From positions 806,001 to 870,000 of the forward strand of contig NZ_CP063982.1 of the NCBI RefSeq assembly GCF_022811525.1: 64,000 bases of DNA, read 5' to 3'. The position numbers were made by a program, and so were the translations under genes. This DNA comes from Orrella daihaiensis. Lineage in GTDB: Bacteria > Pseudomonadota > Gammaproteobacteria > Burkholderiales > Burkholderiaceae_B. The notes below the pieces were generated by a model. It made no database searches. It was not told where the DNA came from and saw only the letters and a program-made list of their open reading frames with translations. Positions 16,850-24,777 of the stretch are shown here, piece after piece; the stretch's first letter is position 1; every line of letters starts with the position of its first letter.

Positions 16850-17254
16850 TCACACAGAGGGCGGTGCGCGTGGCGCAGCGCTTGGATTCAGGATGACTGT
16901 TTTACCAAGCCGTTGGCTAGAGCTGCCTATTGGCTTGCCATTGACCACCAAGGGTTCTCGCAACAAGCTGTCTTGTACATTGAACCGAAGTTGTGGCGGT
17001 GATACTGTGCACAGCGTGCAGCTGCCGGAAGAAGAACTCTTGCCTGGTTGCGCGTCTTGTTTGATCCCTTCTGGGGTCCAAATGATGTACTCGATGCCAG
17101 TGCTGGTACATACCGGTATTCGAATCTCATCATTGCTTCGTTCGGCAGCAATGCCATACCCAAACCCGAGCGCAAATTGTCCGAGCAGCACGGACAACAA
17201 CACCAGCCAATGAACGGCTTGTTTATTGAGCTTCGACCGAAGTATTAGAGACAT
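16850..17254 (-). CDS. DUF2946 protein, copper-locus associated
   Basis: A 134-residue protein with an N-terminal hydrophobic segment (about 14-36) that anchors or exports it. Cysteines occur in V-C-T-S-T-G (about 48-53) and C-T-L-C (about 79-82), the pattern of DUF2946 proteins, which often accompany copper-handling genes. It is 115 bases upstream of the PCuAC gene and probably co-transcribed. The biochemical role of DUF2946 is not known. The C-terminus is rich in Pro, Ala and Ser. Confidence 0.75.
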   Translation of the reverse strand: MSLILRSKLNKQAVHWLVLLSVLLGQFALGFGYGIAAERSNDEIRIPVCTSTGIEYIIWTPEGIKQDAQPGKSSSSGSCTLCTVSPPQLRFNVQDSLLREPLVVNGKPIGSSSQRLGKTVILNPSAAPRAPPSV

Positions 17255-17332
17255 CGTTCGATTGTAAGTGATATGTTGCTATCCAGACTAGATGCACCAA
17301 GCAGCGCTGATTCGGACCTTGACCTTGGGGTG

Positions 17333-18187
17333 CTAGAGTGACTGCACCACCGCTGCTTCGAATTGTCCAGCCCGATAGTCTTGCAAGGTTTGATGGATCT
17401 GCTCGGTTGTATTCATGACAAACGGACCGTATTGGGCAATCGGTTCGTTTAGTGGCTTGCCAGCAATTAACAAGAGTCTGGAGGGTTCGTTGGCAGTGAC
17501 CTCGAGTGCCTCGCCGTCATCGGTCAGGATGCCCATCTGACGGTCAGCGACTGTGGTGCCAGCGATCTGTGCGTTGCCGCGATAGGTGTAAACAAAAGCA
17601 TGGTGACCTTTTGGAATTGCCTGCGTGAAAGAGGTGTTGGCCGGCAAATGGAGATCCAGAAACAGGGGTTCGGTGTCGGGCCGTGTGACCGCACCCGGCA
17701 TTCCGTGGCTATGGCCGGCGATCACGCGTACCAACACACCGTCGTCTGTGGTGAATTCCGGAATCGAGTCTGGTGAAATATCTCGATAGCTTGGCTTGAT
17801 CATTTTGCGCTCGGCGGGCAGATTCAGCCATAACTGAAAGCCTTCCATCAGGCCTTCTTCCTGCTCCGGCAACTCTGAGTGGATTAATCCGCTGCCGGCT
17901 GTCATCCACTGCACGCCGCCTGGTCCAAGCAACCCTTCGTTACCAGCACTGTCGCGATGCCGCATGCGACCGGCAATCATGTACGTCACCGTCTCAAACC
18001 CGCGATGTGGATGATCTGGGAATCCGCCAATGTAGTCATCGGGGTTGTCGTTACGAAATGCATCAAGCATCAGAAACGGATCTAGCCTGCGTTGCAGATC
18101 TTGCGTCAGTACGCGGGTTAACTTAACGCCAGCACCGTCAGCCGTTTGCACACCTTGCACGAGTCGTTCAACTTTTCTGGGTTGCAT
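17333..18187 (-). CDS. Pirin-family protein
   Basis: A cytosolic double beta-barrel (cupin) protein of 284 residues. The N-terminal cupin has the metal ligands in DHPHRGFETVTYM (about 57-69) and later H-x-DSAGN and TAGSGLIHSE. Bacterial pirins such as E. coli YhhW degrade quercetin; others act in redox sensing. The ATG at 18187 follows AAGGAGAG. It sits 36 bases downstream of azoR in the same direction, so the two form an operon opposite a LysR regulator. That layout suggests a response to quinones or flavonoids, which is inference from context. Confidence 0.92.
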   Translation of the reverse strand: MQPRKVERLVQGVQTADGAGVKLTRVLTQDLQRRLDPFLMLDAFRNDNPDDYIGGFPDHPHRGFETVTYMIAGRMRHRDSAGNEGLLGPGGVQWMTAGSGLIHSELPEQEEGLMEGFQLWLNLPAERKMIKPSYRDISPDSIPEFTTDDGVLVRVIAGHSHGMPGAVTRPDTEPLFLDLHLPANTSFTQAIPKGHHAFVYTYRGNAQIAGTTVADRQMGILTDDGEALEVTANEPSRLLLIAGKPLNEPIAQYGPFVMNTTEQIHQTLQDYRAGQFEAAVVQSL

Positions 18188-18223
18188 GCGGTATCTCTCC
18201 TTGGTAGCTGTTGGCTTTCAGGT

Positions 18224-18844
18224 TCAGGCAGTCGCGGGTTGAGCGCTTGCAAATAAGGCTTCGATTTGTCTGTGCGCTTGGAGCATCGCTTTTTCTGCTA
18301 TCTCAGTGCCCATGGCCAAACCCTCAGCATAAATCCACTCTACATCGGTCATGCCCAGAAACCCCAACATGGTTTTAAGGTAAGGCACTTGCGAATCATT
18401 CGGCGTGTCGCGATAGATGCCGCCGCGCGCTAGCGCCACGTAAACCTTCTTACCCTTAAGCAAACCTTCTGGGCCGTTTTCTGTGTAGCGAAATGTGACA
18501 CCTGCTCGTGCAATGGCGTCAAACCAACTCTTTAGTTGTGCCGGAATGCCAAAGTTGTACATCGGCACGCCCATCACCAATACGTCAGCGGCTTGCACTT
18601 GGGCGATGACTGCATCATCGATCGCAACCCGGGCGCTTTGCTCGGCTGAACGTTCTGGTTCGGCAGTGAACAAAGCTTTCAGAGCGTGGCTATCGAGCGT
18701 TGGGTGCGGTTCGTGGCCAAGATCACGTACCTGTACGTGTGTAGCTGAGTTTGCAGCTTTTAGTTGTGCGACCACGGCGTTAGCAAGTTTTGTCGAGCTC
18801 GAGTCATCGCCGCGTGCGCTGGAATTGATCTGCAATATATTCAT
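18224..18844 (-). CDS. azoR: FMN-dependent NADH:quinone/azo oxidoreductase
   Basis: A flavodoxin-fold enzyme of 206 residues that reduces quinones and azo compounds by two-electron transfer. The N-terminal INSSARGDDSSST (about 6-18) is the FMN phosphate loop, and PMYNFGIPAQLKSWFD (about 94-109) and the ARGGIY region are AzoR hallmarks. It is divergent from the LysR regulator, with a 15-base-arm inverted repeat between them, and leads the azoR-pirin operon. Confidence 0.93.
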   Translation of the reverse strand: MNILQINSSARGDDSSSTKLANAVVAQLKAANSATHVQVRDLGHEPHPTLDSHALKALFTAEPERSAEQSARVAIDDAVIAQVQAADVLVMGVPMYNFGIPAQLKSWFDAIARAGVTFRYTENGPEGLLKGKKVYVALARGGIYRDTPNDSQVPYLKTMLGFLGMTDVEWIYAEGLAMGTEIAEKAMLQAHRQIEALFASAQPATA

Positions 18845-18880
18845 GATAGGTCCCGGTTGTTTTTGGTAATAGAAGCAGTT

Positions 18881-18924
18881 TATTATCCATTTTTATGCTT
18901 ATAAACCATTAAAAATGGATAATA
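18881..18924. promoter_or_regulatory. Long inverted repeat between azoR and LysR gene
   Basis: TATTATCCATTTTTA and its exact complement TAAAAATGGATAATA (15 bases each) flank a 14-base spacer. The repeat lies 37 bases upstream of azoR and 37 bases upstream of the regulator's ATG. Symmetric AT-rich repeats in a divergent LysR promoter are typical of the regulator's binding site. Confidence 0.72.
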
Positions 18925-18960
18925 TTGTTCTATAAATGAAACAATAAGCGTGTGTTTTCA

Positions 18961-19875
18961 ATGATCTCTAACCCAACTCAACTCGCTGACGCCAACGATT
19001 TGATCTTATTTGCCGAGCTAGTCGAAGCCGGAGGGTTTACGGCACTCTCGAGGCAGATGGATTTGCCCAAATCCACCATTTCTCGTCGTATCGCCGCTTT
19101 AGAGACGCGACTCGGCCAGCGCTTGCTAACTCGTACAACCCGCCGACTGATAGTGACTGATTTTGGGGAACGCATGCTAGAGCATGCTCGCCGCTTGCAA
19201 GAAGAGTGGCAAGGTGCATTGGCATTGGCGCAACACGAGCAGGTCAAACCGCAAGGGCTGCTGCGCGTATCGTTGCCGCCAGACCTCGCACAGCTTGAGC
19301 TCGGTTCCATGCTTATCCAGTTCGCCGCGCGCTATCCGGACGTTCGGGTAGAGCTCGACCTGTCGGCTAGGCGCGTGGATCTTTTAGCGGAACGCTTTGA
19401 CTTGGCTGTGCGTATTGCAGGGCAGTTACCCGATGACGCGACCTTGGTGGCGCGTAAGCTTTGCGATATGAGCGTGCATTTATACGCCAGCGCTGCTTAT
19501 TTGCGTCAATTTGGATACCCTGAGCACCCCAGCGAGTTGTTGTCTCACACGTGTTTACGGTTAATCAGCAGCAGCGGTGAATCGGTTGCCTGGCGTCTAC
19601 ATGGCGAGCAGGGCAGTTGGGAGGGATTGCCAACAGGACCCATGTCCTCAAATTCGCCATCCTTGCAGCGGCAACTGGCGATCAACGGCATGGGTATTGT
19701 GGCCTTGGCCGATGTGCTAGTCACTCAGGAGGTTTCTCAGGGTCTTCTACAGCGAGTCTTGCCCGATTGGTCACTGCCTACCCTAGCAGTTTGGTGTGTC
19801 ACACCAGGTAGACGGTTGCTACCGTCTAGAACCAGAGCCTTTATGGCGTTACTGCAATCGACGATGTCGGCTTAG
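18961..19875 (+). CDS. LysR-family transcriptional regulator of azoR-pirin
   Basis: A 304-residue LysR-type regulator. The winged helix-turn-helix occupies about residues 8-66, with FTALSRQMDLPKSTISRRI as recognition region, followed by a linker helix and a two-lobed effector domain (about 90-295). The ATG at 18961 is preferred; a GTG nine bases upstream is possible. It belongs to the DhcR/QseA-like group that often controls quinone or aldehyde detoxification genes. The divergent azoR and the repeat between them point to autoregulation and azoR-pirin control. Confidence 0.92.
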   Translation: MISNPTQLADANDLILFAELVEAGGFTALSRQMDLPKSTISRRIAALETRLGQRLLTRTTRRLIVTDFGERMLEHARRLQEEWQGALALAQHEQVKPQGLLRVSLPPDLAQLELGSMLIQFAARYPDVRVELDLSARRVDLLAERFDLAVRIAGQLPDDATLVARKLCDMSVHLYASAAYLRQFGYPEHPSELLSHTCLRLISSSGESVAWRLHGEQGSWEGLPTGPMSSNSPSLQRQLAINGMGIVALADVLVTQEVSQGLLQRVLPDWSLPTLAVWCVTPGRRLLPSRTRAFMALLQSTMSA

Positions 19876-19912
19876 CCAACATGAGTTGCCAAGTTCGGTA
19901 AAAACTCACTCT

Positions 19913-20425
19913 TTAAAACATCCCCATGCCAAGGCCAGCGCCCAACATGGCCCCTAGCTCTACGCAGGGGTCTAGTTCTGATTCGGTCAATTGTTTCGTG
20001 GCGAGGATACGCTCAGGTGTTTGAGCACGGACGTTGATGATAATAGGGGGCGCGACTGCCTTGAGTCGCCAGCCAGTCACGATCCGCTCGATTTGTTTGA
20101 CGGCACCTTGCCCATCACTGCCCGCGCACACCATGACGGCATATGGTTTGCCTTGCAGCCTTTCAAGGCACGGGTAATAGGTTCTGTCAAAGCAGTCCTT
20201 CATCAACCCGCTCATACTACCGAGATATTCTGGCGTTGCAAAAACATAGCCATCTGCGCGCAGAATGTCATCGGTATCGGTTTGGCTAGCATGCTTGAGA
20301 ACCACGCTAACACTTGGGTCAGCTCGGGCGCCCTGGGCACACGCCTGTGCCATTTGATGGGTGCCACCGGTCATAGAGTGGTAGATGATTAACAGCTCGG
20401 CTCGGGATGGCAGAGACACGTTCAT
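19913..20425 (-). CDS. Flavodoxin/NAD(P)H-dependent FMN reductase-like protein
   Basis: A 170-residue flavodoxin-fold protein. IYHSMTGGTHQMA (about 14-26) is the FMN-phosphate loop and ATPEYLGSMSGLMKDCFDR (about 63-81) the second flavin loop, as in the WrbA/NADPH-dependent FMN reductase group. It likely transfers electrons to quinones or flavins, but the partner is unknown. The C-terminus is Gly/Met-rich. It converges on the LysR gene and stands alone. Confidence 0.82.
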   Translation of the reverse strand: MNVSLPSRAELLIIYHSMTGGTHQMAQACAQGARADPSVSVVLKHASQTDTDDILRADGYVFATPEYLGSMSGLMKDCFDRTYYPCLERLQGKPYAVMVCAGSDGQGAVKQIERIVTGWRLKAVAPPIIINVRAQTPERILATKQLTESELDPCVELGAMLGAGLGMGMF

Positions 20426-20736
20426 TATGGGCCAGTGGGTTTTGAATATCGGTGTGGATAGCAGAAAATACCAACCAGTTTCTTATTTTACTTAAGCAAA
20501 ACGAACTCATCATTTTGCGGTTATGGTGAGGCAAGGCTTCGCTTCGATGTCCAGCTCCCAGGTTCGTATAGACCCGTGCGGTGAGCTTTTATCAAAAGCG
20601 TAAATTTTTTGTCATGGATTCTGCCCAGCTAATGCTAAATTCATGCTTGAACGTAATAGACTCGCGTATCGATGTTTGAGAATAGTGCGTGATTTCTTGG
20701 TTTGGTATCGCCCAGAAAATCAGATGGGAGAAGGTC
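20426..20736. other. Intergenic region before TetR gene
   Basis: I see no gene here. A small hairpin (GCTTTT-ATC-AAAAGC, 20585-20599) followed by a T-rich stretch could be a weak terminator or part of a promoter region. Short frames here lack ribosome-binding sites and family features. Confidence 0.4.
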
Positions 20737-21459
20737 GTGGCAGCAAATCAATCAATGGCTGGCAACCGAGCGATGGTTGCTACCTTAATAGTCATTATTT
20801 TGTCAGTAGCATTTTTAGTCTGGTTAAATCACATGTCTACAACCACCACAATACCGCGAGGCCAGCTCAAAGGCGCGATCATTCAATACGCCATGGCCTA
20901 TGTTGAAAAGAACGGTTACAAAGACTTAAACCTAGATACCGTCAGCCGTGACTTGAACGTAAGCCACGGGGCGCCGTATCGCCATTTCAAAACCAAAACC
21001 GATTTATTAGCCAGCCTTGCATACGACGGATTCAACGACTTGGCTGATACTCAGACTGAGTTCCTGTCTCGACATCCTGAAGGTTCTCGCGACCAGTTAA
21101 TCGCATTAAGTGAGGCTTATGTCGACTTTTTGGTTCGACGGGAACGACTATACGATGTGATGTGGGATTTCACGTGGACCCCAGACATCAACCAGGAAAC
21201 CGCAGCAGCTGGTCGCCGTACATTTTTGATACATATCGGTGCCATCAAGTCTTATATTGACACGCAGGGGCTAGATCCCGAATTGCAGGACGAGATGGCG
21301 ATGAACGTATGGGCTTTTTTGCACGGCTTGGCGGTTCTGGCCCTGCATAAGGAAGCGATCGTCAAGCCAACGCCAGAGCGTTTGAATATGCTCGTTCGAT
21401 CTGGAATGAACGCCATGCTCGATGGTTACGATCAACGTCGAAATAAAAATCTTCATTAG
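20737..21459 (+). CDS. TetR/AcrR-family regulator with apparent N-terminal membrane helix
   Basis: A 240-residue protein. The TetR DNA-binding domain spans about residues 39-85, with the helix-turn-helix in DTVSRDLNVSHGAPYRHF followed by KTKTDLL. A mostly helical ligand domain follows (about 90-225). The GTG at 20737 is preferred because GGGAG lies six bases upstream. This start adds an N-terminus with a strongly hydrophobic stretch (about 13-30, V-A-T-L-I-V-I-I-L-S-V-A-F-L-V-W-L) directly before the DNA-binding domain. The first ATG after it, at 20833, would give a normal cytosolic TetR but has no ribosome-binding site. No target gene is obvious. Confidence 0.78.
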   Translation: MAANQSMAGNRAMVATLIVIILSVAFLVWLNHMSTTTTIPRGQLKGAIIQYAMAYVEKNGYKDLNLDTVSRDLNVSHGAPYRHFKTKTDLLASLAYDGFNDLADTQTEFLSRHPEGSRDQLIALSEAYVDFLVRRERLYDVMWDFTWTPDINQETAAAGRRTFLIHIGAIKSYIDTQGLDPELQDEMAMNVWAFLHGLAVLALHKEAIVKPTPERLNMLVRSGMNAMLDGYDQRRNKNLH

Positions 21460-21586
21460 TGGATTTGCCCCCATTATTTGTCAGCCTTAGAGTTTCTTGT
21501 GGGTAATGTTCTCAAGTGACTGAAAGTTACGTTAATATCCGGATACTGTGACCTACAGTAACTTATAGAAATTCAAGGAGATTCTG

Positions 21587-22150
21587 ATGCGAGCTATTTT
21601 CGTAGCGTTGGCCAGTACGGCTGCAATGGGCTTATCGACTGCCGGCATGGCCTCTGAGATGGCAACTGTGAATCGGGCAATCACCGAGCAAGAGGTCTTC
21701 AATGCTCAGCAGGCTTGGTGTAAAGCGCTCGTCGACATCAGTCATGTGAATGCCACACAAGGGCAAGCTGCCGCTAAGGCTCTGGCAACGCAGATTATTG
21801 ATTCAGCCTACGGTTATCAGCTTGGCACGGTGTTATTTAAGCCGACGTTAACAGTTAATCCTCAAACATTTCGCACCAGTCGTCGCGGTGCCATAGCCTA
21901 CTTTGTGGGTGGCGATAGCGCTTTTCCACAGGACAGTGGATTTGCACTGAAGGATTGGACCCAGTGCCGGACCGATACTGCCGGCATTTTGCTGCTTGGC
22001 AACAGTGCCACCTCGATGGGTAAGGTCATTCTGACCGATAAAAACGGTAATGTCGTCACCGTCGATAAGACGTGGGGATGGGTCAAAGACGACAATGGTC
22101 AGCTGCGCATTGTTCTGCACCACTCTTCGCTGGAACATGACGCCAATTAA
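21587..22150 (+). CDS. Conserved secreted protein, probable NTF2-like fold
   Basis: A 187-residue exported protein. Residues 1-22 form a signal peptide ending Gly-Met-Ala-Ser. The mature part begins with a helical region containing QQAWCKALVDI and continues through GTVLFKPT, a phenylalanine/glycine segment (AIAYFVGGD), and a C-terminal strand pair W-G-W-V-K-D-D-N-G-Q and RIVLHHSS. This layout resembles SnoaL/NTF2-like proteins. Similar exported proteins are sometimes labelled phosphoribosyl-AMP cyclohydrolase, which I doubt because the HisI metal motifs are absent. The ATG follows AAGGAG. Function unknown. Confidence 0.75.
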   Translation: MRAIFVALASTAAMGLSTAGMASEMATVNRAITEQEVFNAQQAWCKALVDISHVNATQGQAAAKALATQIIDSAYGYQLGTVLFKPTLTVNPQTFRTSRRGAIAYFVGGDSAFPQDSGFALKDWTQCRTDTAGILLLGNSATSMGKVILTDKNGNVVTVDKTWGWVKDDNGQLRIVLHHSSLEHDAN

Positions 22151-22172
22151 ATCAGTCGATTGCTAATCCCAC

Positions 22173-22206
22173 AATTGCAGGGCCATGAACGGCCCTGCAA
22201 TTTTTT
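22173..22206 (+). terminator. Terminator after the secreted NTF2-like protein
   Basis: AATTGCAGGGCC and GGCCCTGCAATT form a 12-base stem with a six-base loop, followed by a T run, 22 bases after the stop codon. Confidence 0.92.
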
Positions 22207-22250
22207 GACGCGGCGCACAACTTTGGATCGTCCCGACCCAACTTAGGTGC

Positions 22251-22287
22251 AAAAACCGACCCTTGCTGGTGATAGGTCGGTTTTTTT
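22251..22287 (+). terminator. Second terminator-like hairpin before porin gene
   Basis: AAAAACCGACC and GGTCGGTTTTT form an 11-base stem with a 13-base loop and seven T's in total. It lies only 45 bases after the first terminator, with no gene between. It may stop read-through or lie in the porin leader. Confidence 0.75.
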
Positions 22288-22395
22288 CTTGGCTCCAAGC
22301 TGGCACGATTCCTGCTTTACCCTGTTTGCGGCTAGGTTTATTGGCCGACATGCTGATTACTCGATCGCATGTTGAACCTTTTGCAGGAATTCATG

Positions 22396-23139
22396 ATGAA
22401 TACCAAACGATTGCTCTCGTGTATCTTGGCGGCACCAGTGCTTGCCATTTCCGCTAATGCCAGCGCCGAGGGTACAGACCTCGGACACGGTTTTAACCTG
22501 TCTGGCAACATCACAGTGATTAACGATTATCGTTTCAGGGGTTACACCCAGACCAACTTCAAGCCGGCTGCCCAGGTTGGGATAGACCTAACCCATGAGT
22601 CGGGTTTCTATATCGGTAACTGGAACTCCAACGTGGGTTGGACCACCGGCACATCGCTTGAAATGGATTTCTATGGTGGTTGGAGTGGCGAGGTGCAGGG
22701 CATCGGTTTGGATGTGGGCGTTATTCAATATGCCTATCCGGGTGCAGACATGGAAGTCTCCCCCAACACATTTGAAATTTATGCTGGTGTAAGCAAGGGT
22801 CCATTTGGGTTGAAGGTCTACTACACGCCGACCAATTGGTTTGGTTACGCCGATTCGAAGAATGCTTGGTATTTTGATGGTTCAGCGGGATTCGACCTCG
22901 GTGACGGTTGGTCGATTGGCCTACACGCGGGCTATCAGGTACTACAGAATGTGACCAATGCAGACGGTAATAATGTCAGTGGATATTTTGATTACAAAGC
23001 CGGGATTTCCAAGGACATCAAAGGTTGGGTGTTTGACCTGAGCGTGGTTGGTGCATCGACTGACGATCTGTTTCTGAGCTCTCAGGGTCATCCGGCAGGC
23101 CGGGTTGGAGCTCTATTCTCGATTGCCAAGTCGTTCTGA
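22396..23139 (+). CDS. TorF-family putative outer-membrane porin
   Basis: A 247-residue exported beta-barrel. Residues 1-25 are a signal peptide ending Asn-Ala-Ser-Ala. The mature start LSGNITVINDYRFRGYTQT (about 34-52) is the hallmark of the TIGR02001/TorF group, followed by alternating amphipathic strands and a terminal phenylalanine (A-K-S-F), the outer-membrane insertion signal. AGGA seven bases before the ATG at 22396 decides this start. TorF-type proteins are presumed porins; the solute is unknown. Confidence 0.85.
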   Translation: MNTKRLLSCILAAPVLAISANASAEGTDLGHGFNLSGNITVINDYRFRGYTQTNFKPAAQVGIDLTHESGFYIGNWNSNVGWTTGTSLEMDFYGGWSGEVQGIGLDVGVIQYAYPGADMEVSPNTFEIYAGVSKGPFGLKVYYTPTNWFGYADSKNAWYFDGSAGFDLGDGWSIGLHAGYQVLQNVTNADGNNVSGYFDYKAGISKDIKGWVFDLSVVGASTDDLFLSSQGHPAGRVGALFSIAKSF

Positions 23140-23164
23140 GTCATCACCGTGCCAAGTGCAAAGC

Positions 23165-23190
23165 GCCTGCAACCTAAGAGGGTTGCAGGC
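23165..23190. terminator. Hairpin between convergent genes
   Basis: GCCTGCAACC and GGTTGCAGGC form a ten-base stem around a six-base loop, located between the porin stop and the DUF4395 stop. There is no long T run, so it is a weak intrinsic terminator or a shared 3' stabiliser. Confidence 0.6.
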
Positions 23191-23228
23191 TTGGGTATTG
23201 GCGCTTGGTGCGCGACCAAGCACACGTC

Positions 23229-23660
23229 TTAGCCTGTCATCTTGGGAGGAAACAGCTTGTACCAGAAGCCGTACACCCAGCATGCTGCGCAGAAAGAAAA
23301 GGCCCACTCAAGGGTTGAGAAGATCACCAGAGCGATGGTCGGCACCACCCAGAAACTGTTGCCCATGAAATACAACACGCTAGCGACGGTGGCCGCGATG
23401 AACAAGATCTTGTTGGCGAACATCTTGGCGCCAGCATTTTCTTTAGCACCAGCACGGTTTATGCTCTCAAGCAATTTGGCAAACCCTCGGTGCGAAGGAC
23501 ATTTGTAGTGCCCTAGAAAACCTCTGACCAAGCCCATGAGGGCGAGCACTGGAAGCAAATACGGGAATCCTAGCAGTGCAACACTGCAGACCATGAAAGT
23601 AACAAACGCCTCTAGGCGGATAACGTTGGCATTAACGGGCGGCACATCAAAACGTAGCAT
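23229..23660 (-). CDS. DUF4395 membrane protein
   Basis: A 143-residue membrane protein with about four helices. Pairs of cysteines occur in K-C-P-S-H-R-G (about 53-59) and in SFCAACWVYGFWYK (about 121-134), typical of DUF4395. Some relatives are fused or adjacent to thioredoxin-like proteins, suggesting a redox role, but no partner is present here. The ATG follows CCAAGGAGAG and a good promoter lies upstream. Function not established. Confidence 0.82.
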   Translation of the reverse strand: MLRFDVPPVNANVIRLEAFVTFMVCSVALLGFPYLLPVLALMGLVRGFLGHYKCPSHRGFAKLLESINRAGAKENAGAKMFANKILFIAATVASVLYFMGNSFWVVPTIALVIFSTLEWAFSFCAACWVYGFWYKLFPPKMTG

Positions 23661-23695
23661 GGCGGGCTCTCCTTGGAAATTTTGCTGATGACAAC

Positions 23696-23723
23696 ATTAT
23701 ATATAAATATAAATTACATACAA
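23696..23723 (-). promoter_or_regulatory. Sigma-70-type promoter of DUF4395 gene
   Basis: On the minus strand TTGTAT (23718-23723) is separated by 16 bases from TATAAT (23696-23701) in a very AT-rich stretch, about 36 bases before the start codon. Confidence 0.65.
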
Positions 23724-23841
23724 GTAAATTGTTTGGGCGGTTTGTGTGTAAGCCCAGCCAATGGTCGAGGGTCGAGCTCTCTGGTACGCAGGTTCAATGA
23801 AGGGATACTGCAGAGAAATAATGACTGCTGCGCTTGTGGGT

Positions 23842-24777
23842 TCAGCCCCGCGGTTTGGCTAAACGTTGACGGGCATGAGCGCTAACCCCCTCGGTGGCCA
23901 AGGTCCATTCAATCGGGACACTGGCGATTGCCAGGGCGTGTTGGGTGATGTGTCGGCACCAGGCTGGTCGCTCTGCTTGGCCAAGATCAGCCAACACCCA
24001 GGCGGGCAATAGATCGAATGCGGCATCTACGATCAGCCGGACAAACGGTCGGTCTCTGCGCCGACAAGGAAAGTTTTTAATGAGCTCAACGACCTCGTGC
24101 ACCCGGTCATCAACGCTCAATTCAGAGCGATAGGACAACAGCATCTGTTCTGCACTCGCGACACTTTGAGGCAAGTCGACTGCACCGAGTGCTTCACCAA
24201 TACGTTGCATCTCTACAAAGTATTGATTTTGCATGAACAAGGGCAGCCGGGTGTCGCCATGGATGCAGTAGCTTTTCAGGAAACTAATCGTTTCGCCCAA
24301 ATGTACCCAGCGCAGCAGGTGGGGATCACGTGCATCGTATGGTTTGCCGTCTGGCCTTAGGCCATTGACGCGCGCATGGATCTGATTGACTTGGTTGATC
24401 GCTGCTTGCGCCATCTCATGGCCACCGTAGGTGGTGGCGGCAATAAAGTAGGCAGTGCGTCCGAGACGGGCGCGTAAATTTACTCGGAAACTGGAATGGT
24501 CCCAAACACCAGCGAGTGCACCCGGATGCATTGATTGAATGAGCAAAGATGACAGTCCACCCACCAGCATGGACACCAGGTGAGCGTGCACTTTCCACGT
24601 AACGCTGGCTGGCCCAAACCAGCCAGGGTCACCTTCAGGCTGCAGGAAGGCAACCGGTGGGCCGGTCGTTGAGCCCGTCATTGCCCGGATCTGCTGGGCC
24701 AACGCTTGGCGCAGCCGGGTTTGTAGAGCGGTACGATTAGCGGCCGCCACCGACATCGAGCGTTGCGCCATGGACAT
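23842..24777 (-). CDS. MpaB/DUF2236-family oxygenase
   Basis: A 311-residue protein of the DUF2236 family, relatives of fungal MpaB and the haem rubber oxygenase Lcp. Family segments are WKVHAHLVSMLVGGLSSLL (about 62-80), Q-S-M-H-P-G (about 82-87) and HLLRWVHLGET (about 152-162), the last holding the likely haem-ligand histidine. There is no signal peptide, so it is probably cytosolic or membrane-associated. The start overlaps the end of the SDR gene by about 40 bases; ATGs at 24771 and 24756 are alternatives. It is the last gene of a five-gene operon; the substrate is unknown. Confidence 0.85.
   Translation of the reverse strand: MSMAQRSMSVAAANRTALQTRLRQALAQQIRAMTGSTTGPPVAFLQPEGDPGWFGPASVTWKVHAHLVSMLVGGLSSLLIQSMHPGALAGVWDHSSFRVNLRARLGRTAYFIAATTYGGHEMAQAAINQVNQIHARVNGLRPDGKPYDARDPHLLRWVHLGETISFLKSYCIHGDTRLPLFMQNQYFVEMQRIGEALGAVDLPQSVASAEQMLLSYRSELSVDDRVHEVVELIKNFPCRRRDRPFVRLIVDAAFDLLPAWVLADLGQAERPAWCRHITQHALAIASVPIEWTLATEGVSAHARQRLAKPRG

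Noticed and set aside
21587..22150. HisI phosphoribosyl-AMP cyclohydrolase
   Set aside because: The protein has a signal peptide and lacks the cysteine/aspartate metal sites of HisI.
23673..23885. Plus-strand 70-residue frame before the MpaB gene
   Set aside because: It has no ribosome-binding site, overlaps the promoter of DUF4395 and the MpaB 3' end, and has no recognisable composition or family.
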